DNA of 64,000 bases. It comes from Adiantum capillus-veneris. Taxonomy: Eukaryota > Streptophyta > Polypodiopsida > Polypodiales > Pteridaceae. The stretch covers positions 124,906,391 through 124,970,390 of the forward strand of contig CM043947.1 in the NCBI GenBank assembly GCA_014529385.2, written 5' to 3'. Shown here one piece after another: positions 57,675-64,000 of the stretch (positions are counted from its first letter, which is position 1; each line of letters opens with the position of its first letter). The notes beneath the pieces are model-generated. The model did no database searches and had not been told where the DNA came from. It saw nothing but the letters and a program-made list of their open reading frames with translations. The position numbers and the translations under genes are program-made.

Positions 57675-58411
57675 CAAATCTTATATATATTATATGAAAT
57701 TTGGATATAATAGTTGGAAACAAGTAGCAAAATGGATGGTGATGAGGGTTTTTCTGCAAGGTCAAGCCGATTGTTTTTCTAAGGGTTTTCTTGGCAAATT
57801 ATTGCCTGAAAGACTAGAGGATCACACCCTTTTTTAAAAATTTTGATAATACTCCTTGGAATGTGTGAGCCGAGCTCAATAGCAAGAGATAATCTCAATT
57901 ACATGACTCTTTAGTTTATAAGTTTATCTCCACTTGATCACATTACAATTAACTGAAGACATGATAGTTGCTGCAAATCAAAACGACGAGGCATGCAAGT
58001 TCTTGGTAAAGGATTCTTTATTTCCATTAAGAATAGTAAGCATTGACATAAACAAAATATGTGTGTATTGCCAATAAAAAAAGAGAATAGTAAATATTAA
58101 CATAAACAGAAACATCCGCTTGAATTGTGCTCGGCATCCTACGTCTCCCAACACACGTTCGTTGGATCTACTTGAGTGCATAATCCACACACACTCCATT
58201 CCCTTGCCAATATCAAACGGGATCTCCAAGGGGCTGTATTTGATCACAGAAGCGTGAACAACCCCAATTTTTTCTCCCCCACAACACTTCAACTAACCTT
58301 TACCACGTGAGCCACTCATCTGCACCTTCGCAAACAGAAAACCTCCAGCGCATCCAAATATGGTGACCCGTCCCGATGCAACATCGACCTAGCCTCTAGT
58401 CATGTTGTTGC
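57675..58411. other. Spacer with an unrecognised - strand frame
   Basis: A 104-codon frame (58,292-57,978, -) begins MKCCGGEKIGVVHASVIKYS and includes a hydrophobic run FLFMLIFTILFFYWQYTHIL. No family is recognised and it may be chance or a gene relic. Confidence 0.3.
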
Positions 58412-58605
58412 TGTTGGGGTATAAAGCCCAATGTGGTCGCCCAGGTAAGTGGGCGGGCCGCCAGGTATGTACACATATTCTTTTGTTAAAACCTAATAAG
58501 AACTCACTATGATCTACACATTACAGTAGAGCGAGTTCACCATATCGTCGTGCTCTTCTTCTCGCACTCTCTCTCGCGTCGCACTTTCTCTCGTACTTTT
58601 TCAAC
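58412..58605 (+). repeat. 5' LTR of copia family B (~194 bp)
   Basis: It begins tgttggggtataaagccc and ends tttttcaac. The end is placed by the primer site that follows. No second LTR is available for comparison. Confidence 0.7.
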
Positions 58606-58617
58606 TGGTATCAGAGC
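58606..58617 (+). promoter_or_regulatory. Primer binding site, initiator tRNA-Met type (copia B)
   Basis: TGGTATCAGAGC directly follows the LTR end. Confidence 0.9.
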
Positions 58618-59618
58618 TCAGATCGAGGCTCGGGGCAGCACTGTAGGAGGCTATAGTCACCAACTCAGATCTGAGGTCATCTCGGCCACCGTTCGGCTTC
58701 GACAAAGGTCTGCGCAGGCCATTTTCGACAACGTGGTCTCGGCGGGTGCAGAGCCGACTCTGCAAATTTGGGGTTTTCGGCCTACGACTGCAGGTGCTGA
58801 GGATATCAACACTCCGAGAGTGTTGATTTGTGGCTGTCTACACATCGAAGGACGGCTCACAGTTCTTGGAGGCGTGTCACATACGACACGGGCGCATCTA
58901 CACACAGACTGTAGGTGACATCCACTAGTTCATCAAGTAGCTTGTATTTGCTGCTTGATATTCCAGATTTCATCCTGACATTGCAGGTACTTCCACATGG
59001 GATGTATTGTCAGAGATGATGTATGTTTGTTGAGGGTTTGCTGGCTGTGAGTCACGCAGCAAACAACCGCCGCAGTAGTTACAACATATAGTGGGAAATT
59101 TGTGGATGTATGACTTTGTGGGAAGTCTATGTACTGTCAAATTTACTGCAGCCTTTGTTGAGGGTCGAGTGAGGTTTTATTGAGCTGGGGATTCTTGAAT
59201 GTTGAGATCCTTTCGGTGTTACAGGTCTTGGAGCAATCCCTCGAGCACCCTTAGATAGGTAGCTAGGATGTATTGACTGTGAGTTAGACAGTTGGGATTG
59301 CATCTTTGCTTTACTACCGTTGAGGCATTGTCGCAGTCTATGCTTACAGGACAGTGACAGAACAGTGAGAGACAGTACAGGTGCAGGACAGATTTACCCG
59401 CAGCTTACAATGTCAGAGAGGAGTGGTTTTTTGAGCAGTTTTTGGTCTGTTTTTTGAGTACACCAGAGCCATTTTACAAAGGAGACTCTGCCGAAATTTC
59501 TGCAGAATCTGAAGCTTTCTCGGTTCATTTGACAGGTTGATATTGGTTTAGAGGTCAGTTTACAGGGGAAACTCTGCCGAATTTTTCCCAGGAAAGTAAA
59601 CTACTGTGAAGCATAGCT
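58618..59618 (+). other. Copia B untranslated leader
   Basis: 1 kb between the primer site and the GAG start. The short frames here (for example 58,550-58,918 running out of the LTR) look non-coding. The phrase actctgccgaaattt recurs near 59,486 and 59,571. Confidence 0.6.
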
Positions 59619-62542
59619 ATGGCTGGATCACAGGACACTGCTCTTTACAATATCAAGAAGCTGGATGGAACCAATTTCCCATTGTGGAAGAAGCAGATTT
59701 GGCACGTGCTGGTACAAAAGAAGCAGATAAAACCTATAAAGCTCAAGGGGATAAAACCAGAAGATATGGACGAAGATGAATGGAGCGAAATGGATGAATT
59801 GGCACTTTCTACCATTATGCTGACTTTGGCAGAAAGCGTTTACTTCAATGTAGCAGACGAGATGTTGGCTTATGAAGCATGCTGAGTGATCTTTATGAGA
59901 AGCAGAGTACAGATTCACAGGTATACTCGCTTAAGAAGCTTGTTGACTTGAAGATGAAAGAAGGGACACCTATGTCCAATCATCTGAATGAATTCAACAC
60001 CATCTACAGTCAGTTGTCAGCTCAAGGTGTCAAGTTTGATGAACCTGTTAGAGCTATGTTTCTGTTGATCACATTGCCGGAAAGTTGGGACACTTTTTGC
60101 ATAGCTTTGAGTAATTCTGCACCTTCAGATGGTTTGAACATAGCACATGTAGAAGGAAGTCTACTTATTGAAGAAACCAATAGAAAGACAATGGAAAAAG
60201 GCAAAGGAACAGCCTTAGTTGTCAGGGGAAGGACCAAAGAAAAGTACAAAGATGGAAAGAGGAACCAGTCTCGTAGCAAGTCCCGCAGTGCTAAAGGCAA
60301 GAGTGACATAGAATGCTACCATTGTGGCAAGAAGGGTCACATGAAAAGAGACTGGAGAGAATGGAAAGCAGAAAAAGGCAAAGAGAAAGCTGAAGACCAT
60401 GGTGAGAAGAACAAGTCCTTAGTGAAGATTCAAGAAATAAATGTGACAAACACTGTTGCAGAGGATGACAATCTAGTGTCAGGAGACATCTACTTCTTGA
60501 AGAATACAATGGACTCAGCTCTTCTTACAGAATCTGATGGAAATGCACTGAGTGACTGGATTATAGACTTAGGGGCATCACTTCATGTGTCTCCAAACAA
60601 GGAGTGGTTTACCTCTTATGTGACCACTAAAGATCATGTTCGGCTAGGCAATGGCCAGACATGTGAGATCTTAGGTGTTGGAGATGTTCAATTGAAGTTT
60701 CAGAATGGCTCTTCTTTCACGCTGAAGAATGTGCGACATGTTCCCGCAATTACAAAGAGCTTGATCAACACAGGTTTACTTGATGATGCTGGCTACGTCA
60801 CCACTTTTAGAGAAAACATGTGGAAGATATCCAAGGGTTCTATGACAGTAGCACATGGAGTAAAGTCTGGAGGACTTTACATGATTTATGTATCAAATGT
60901 CTCTAAAAATGTAATCTATGTAACCGAGCAGCCGAATGTTTCTTTGTGGCATAGCCGGTTAGGACATATGTCCAAGAAGGGAATGGAAATCTTGTCTCAT
61001 TCTGGTTATTTGCCTGGCTTTTCATTTAATGATTTTGAATTCTGTGAACATTGTCTGTATGGTAAGCAAACACAATAGCCACATAAGCATAGAAGTAGTA
61101 GAAGAGATACACAGTTGGCACTTGTTCATCGTGATTTGTGTGGACCTATGCCTAACCTATCTCTAGGGGGAGCTTCTTACTTTATGACATTTATAGATGA
61201 TTACTCGAGGAAAGTATGGGTTTACTTTCTCAAGCACAAGGATGAAGCGTTTAGTGTTTTCAAAACGTTTGTGACACTTGTGGAGAATCAGAGTGGCAAG
61301 AAGCTTAAATGCTTACGCACTGACAATGGTGGAGAGTATGTTTCAAAGGCCTTTCAGGACTTTTGTGAGTCAAAAGGTATAAAATGTGAACTTACTGCTC
61401 CTTACAATCCTCCTCAAAATGGTGTTGTTGAGAGGATGAATATGACCATACAAGAGAAGGTCAGAAGTATGTTGTCTAATGCACAGCTGCCAAATGGGTT
61501 TTGGGCTGAGGCTGTATCAACAGCTGTTCATCTTGTAAATAGATCTCCTAGCAAGGTTTTGCAGAAGGATTCAGTGCCAAAGATGGTATGGTCAAACAAA
61601 ATGCCCTCATACAAGCATCTCAGAGTCTTTAGCTGTGAGGCATATACTCACGTCGCAAAGGAATTTAGGAACAAACTTGAGCCAAAGAGTAGAAAGTGCA
61701 TCTTTCTAGGCTATGGTAATTCTGTTGAGATGGGGTACAGACTTTGGGATCCTGAATCCAGAAAGGTTATCCGCAGCAATGATGTTCACTTTAATGAAGC
61801 CAAATATCATTCTAAACCAGAGAAAGTTGAGGAGATTAGAAGAGTTGTCTTCCAAGAAGATGGACCTGCACGTGCAAGACAAAATGTTAGGGCTCAAGAG
61901 GAGCAAGGACATGATAGATTGGAACCACAGGTTGTGGCTGAGCCTAAGCCACCTATTGTGCGTAGATCTGGACGTGTCACACGACCTCCTGATAGGTTTG
62001 TTCCATCTATGAGCTATGTCATGTTGACTGATTGCAATGAGCCTTCATGTTACAAGGAAGCAATGCAAATGAAGGACTCCCGGAATTGGCAATTGGCCAT
62101 GCAGTCAGAGATGATAGCTCTGCATAAAAACCAGAGATGGAAGTTAGTTAAATTACCACGGGGCAAAAAGGCTCTACCTTGTAAATGGGTTTACAGGTAT
62201 AAGATCACCGCTCATGATAGTCAGCAAAAGTACAAAGCAAGGCTTGTTGCCAAGGGCTTTAAGCAAGAACAAGGCATTGACTTTGATGAAGTCTTCTCTC
62301 CGGTGGTCAAGATGACTACATTGAGATACTTTCTTGCATTGGTTGCCTTATTAGATTTGGTGTTGCACCAAATGGATGTCAAGACAGCGTTCTTGCATGG
62401 TGATTTAGATGTGGAAATTTACATGTAGTAGCCAGAAGGGTTTGTTGAGAAAGGCAAGGAAGATTGGGTATGCCAGTTGTTAAAGAGTCTTTATGGCTTA
62501 AAACAATCACCGAGGGCATGGTACCATAAATTCCACAAGTTT
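59619..62542 (+). pseudogene. Copia family B gag-pol pseudogene
   Basis: It starts MAGSQDTALYNIKKLDGTNF (GAG). The frame shifts at about 59,880, then LSDLYEKQSTDSQVYSLKKL. The zinc knuckle CYHCGKKGHMKRDW has lost its last Cys. The protease is WIIDLGASLHVSP, with Leu in place of Ser in the DSGA motif. The pre-integrase part is LWHSRLGHMS ... CEHCLYGK. A TAG at 61,076 interrupts it. Integrase follows: FIDDYSRKVWVYF, LRTDNGGEYV and APYNPPQNGVVER. Reverse transcriptase begins KWVYRYKITAHDSQQKYKAR, HQMDVKTAFLHGDL, then two successive TAG codons at 62,426-62,431 and SLYGLKQSPRAWYHKF up to the break. Confidence 0.9.
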
Positions 62543-64000
62543 ATCTTTCGTTCAGCAACACCATTCTGTTGAGGCGAATATGGAATAGTGTGTTCATGAT
62601 GAATTCCTGTGTCAGCACAGTAACTCACAAAATCTCGAGAAACATATTCGCCTCCATTGTCACTACGAAGCTTCTTAAGGCGACGACCAGTTTGAAGTTC
62701 CGCAGCCTTGTGGAATTGTTTGAAAACAGATAAGGCTTCAGATTTTTGTCTAAGTAGAAATACAGTCGTATACCTTGAGAAATCATCAATGAAAGTAATG
62801 AAGTAGCGATATTGTGATCTCGAAGAAGGTAGAGGTCCACATATATCAGTATGAACAAGATCCAAGATGCCATGAGAATGAGTTGTATTTGAAAGAGGAA
62901 AGGGTTTACGATTGTGTTTCCCAAGAGCACAAAATTCACAAATTCCCATATGGGGATGGGCTTTAAGATCCATGCCATGAACAAGATCACGACGTTGAAG
63001 ATCAAGGAGTTTTGAGAAATCAGCATGAACAAAACGGTGATGCCATACTTTGCAATCATGATCACCTGGAGCAGTGACAATATTTGCTACAGCATCGTTG
63101 AGAGAGAGTTCAAATAAATTACCGTTTCGAGGAGCAGTGGCTATAGTCTGTCCATCTTTCTCAATTCGGCATTTGGTATAATCAAATCCAACAAACAGAC
63201 CAAGATCAATAAGTCTAGCAATTGAAAGAAGATTACGTTGAAGATCTGGTACATGTAATACTCCTCGCAAAATTTGAGTGGAAGAAGATAAGGTACCAAG
63301 ATATAAGTCTCCAATACCCTTTACTTGACAAGTAGTGTCATCAGCAAGATAAACAACATGTTGAACTGGCAGTGGATGATAGTTATGGAGCCACTTAGAC
63401 TGATATGTCATATTTCCTGTAGCACCAGAATCGACAATAAAAAGTGATCCATCACGTACATGAAGTATTCTGTCTGGAGCAACTGAACATAGGACGCAGC
63501 TTGTTTCTGGTACAATGTTGTTTCGATGTTCAGTAGCATATGCTCTATTCCGATCTGTGTCGAATCGACGCTTATAGCACATATGAGTGGGATGATCAGA
63601 TCGTCCACAATATTCACAAGAAGAAGAAGAAGAGTCTCTAGATAAACGTGGTTGTTTTGTGGTAATATTGTGTTCTTCATCATATTGACGTGCCCAACAA
63701 TCATCTTCAGTATGGCCATTTCTGTTGCAGTAAGAACATTGCTTATTAGGAAATTTGAGACAAGAGAAAATATTACCGCGACGGCCGCCTCTGCGGTTTC
63801 CTCGTTGAAATGGACGCCTTCGAGCATAAAAAGCACGTTCCATCTGTTGTGACTCAGTCTCCTCTTGTGAAATCATAGCTGTATCGTGACCAGCATTTCG
63901 ACGTTCTTGACGTTGAGAGTATTCAATTAAAGACATGCAAGCTTGGTCGAAATCAAGACCATCTTTATTAGAGAGAATAGTAACAATGTTATCATAAGAA
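62543..64000 (-). mobile_element. Second copy of copia family A, cut at both sides of the window view
   Basis: On the - strand it encodes GAG zinc knuckles (CSYCNRNGHTEDDC, CEYCGRSDHPTHMC), protease (FIVDSGATGNMT), pre-integrase (VWHHRFVHADF) and integrase through FIDDFSRYTTVF and YSPQQNGVAER, where it is cut at about 62,543. This is one open frame of 481 codons from 63,936, better preserved than the copy at 20,198-22,782. GAG continues past the window end, so the element is partial here. Confidence 0.9.

Larger units (their letters stand above)
58412..62542 (+). mobile_element. Ty1/copia element (family B), 3' truncated
   Basis: The 5' LTR (58,412-58,605), primer site, leader, GAG, protease, integrase and the first part of reverse transcriptase are present in order. 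The element is cut at about 62,543, where it meets copia family A in opposite orientation. RNase H and the 3' LTR are missing. It is also broken by stops and is not autonomous. Confidence 0.9.

Noticed and set aside
29013-58617. tRNA-Met matches at 29,013, 53,721 and 58,606
   Set aside because: They are short primer binding sites of LTR elements, not tRNA genes. I found no tRNA, rRNA or CRISPR array in the window.
58550-58918. 122-codon frame overlapping the copia B LTR and primer site
   Set aside because: It reads through the LTR end and primer site, which are non-coding by position; the real GAG begins at 59,619.

Overview
This window looks like nuclear DNA of a land plant with a large, repeat-rich genome. 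The evidence is plant-type LTR retrotransposons primed by initiator tRNA-Met, a chromodomain gypsy element, a CACTA element with plant Transposase_24-like and tnp2-like parts, a decayed PPR gene, and genes with GT-AG introns. A seed-free plant (fern, lycophyte or bryophyte) fits the gene content, but I cannot prove the lineage.

Positions 1-20,200 hold the only stretch that looks like host genes. Exons on the + strand begin at 3,254, 4,525, 8,493, 9,692 and 16,750. They encode, in order, a ParB/sulfiredoxin-fold-like domain, a region resembling a beta-class amino-methyltransferase, a SET-like domain, and two FCP1-like HAD phosphatase modules. They sit in, and are separated by, thousands of bases of a satellite-like repeat (about 440-bp period, core box TTGGACAAGTGGTGGACCTT). 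The repeat runs in + orientation before and inside the first gene and in inverted orientation at 11,800-16,430 and 18,250-19,690. The ParB/methyltransferase exon and the SET exon join in phase, so at least these two probably form one gene with a satellite-filled intron. Several coding segments are broken by one-base shifts, some in A-runs, so they are either decaying or carry assembly indels.

Positions 20,200-39,850 are nested transposons on the - strand: a truncated copia element whose leader is split by a 5.5-kb CACTA element, and an old gypsy element whose protease region is split by a non-autonomous LTR element that codes only for GAG (TR-GAG-like). Positions 39,900-44,700 hold a degenerate second ParB-fold-like locus, GT/CA-rich low-complexity DNA and a PPR relic, followed by a 155-bp foldback.

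Positions 46,433-55,325 are a complete, young chromodomain gypsy element with near-identical 1.59-kb LTRs and one uninterrupted 1,643-codon gag-pol frame. Positions 55,330-58,411 hold a 193-bp tandem repeat and four copies of a 48-bp palindrome. From 58,412 a second copia family on the + strand is broken at about 62,543 by a head-on junction with another copy of the - strand copia, which runs off the window.
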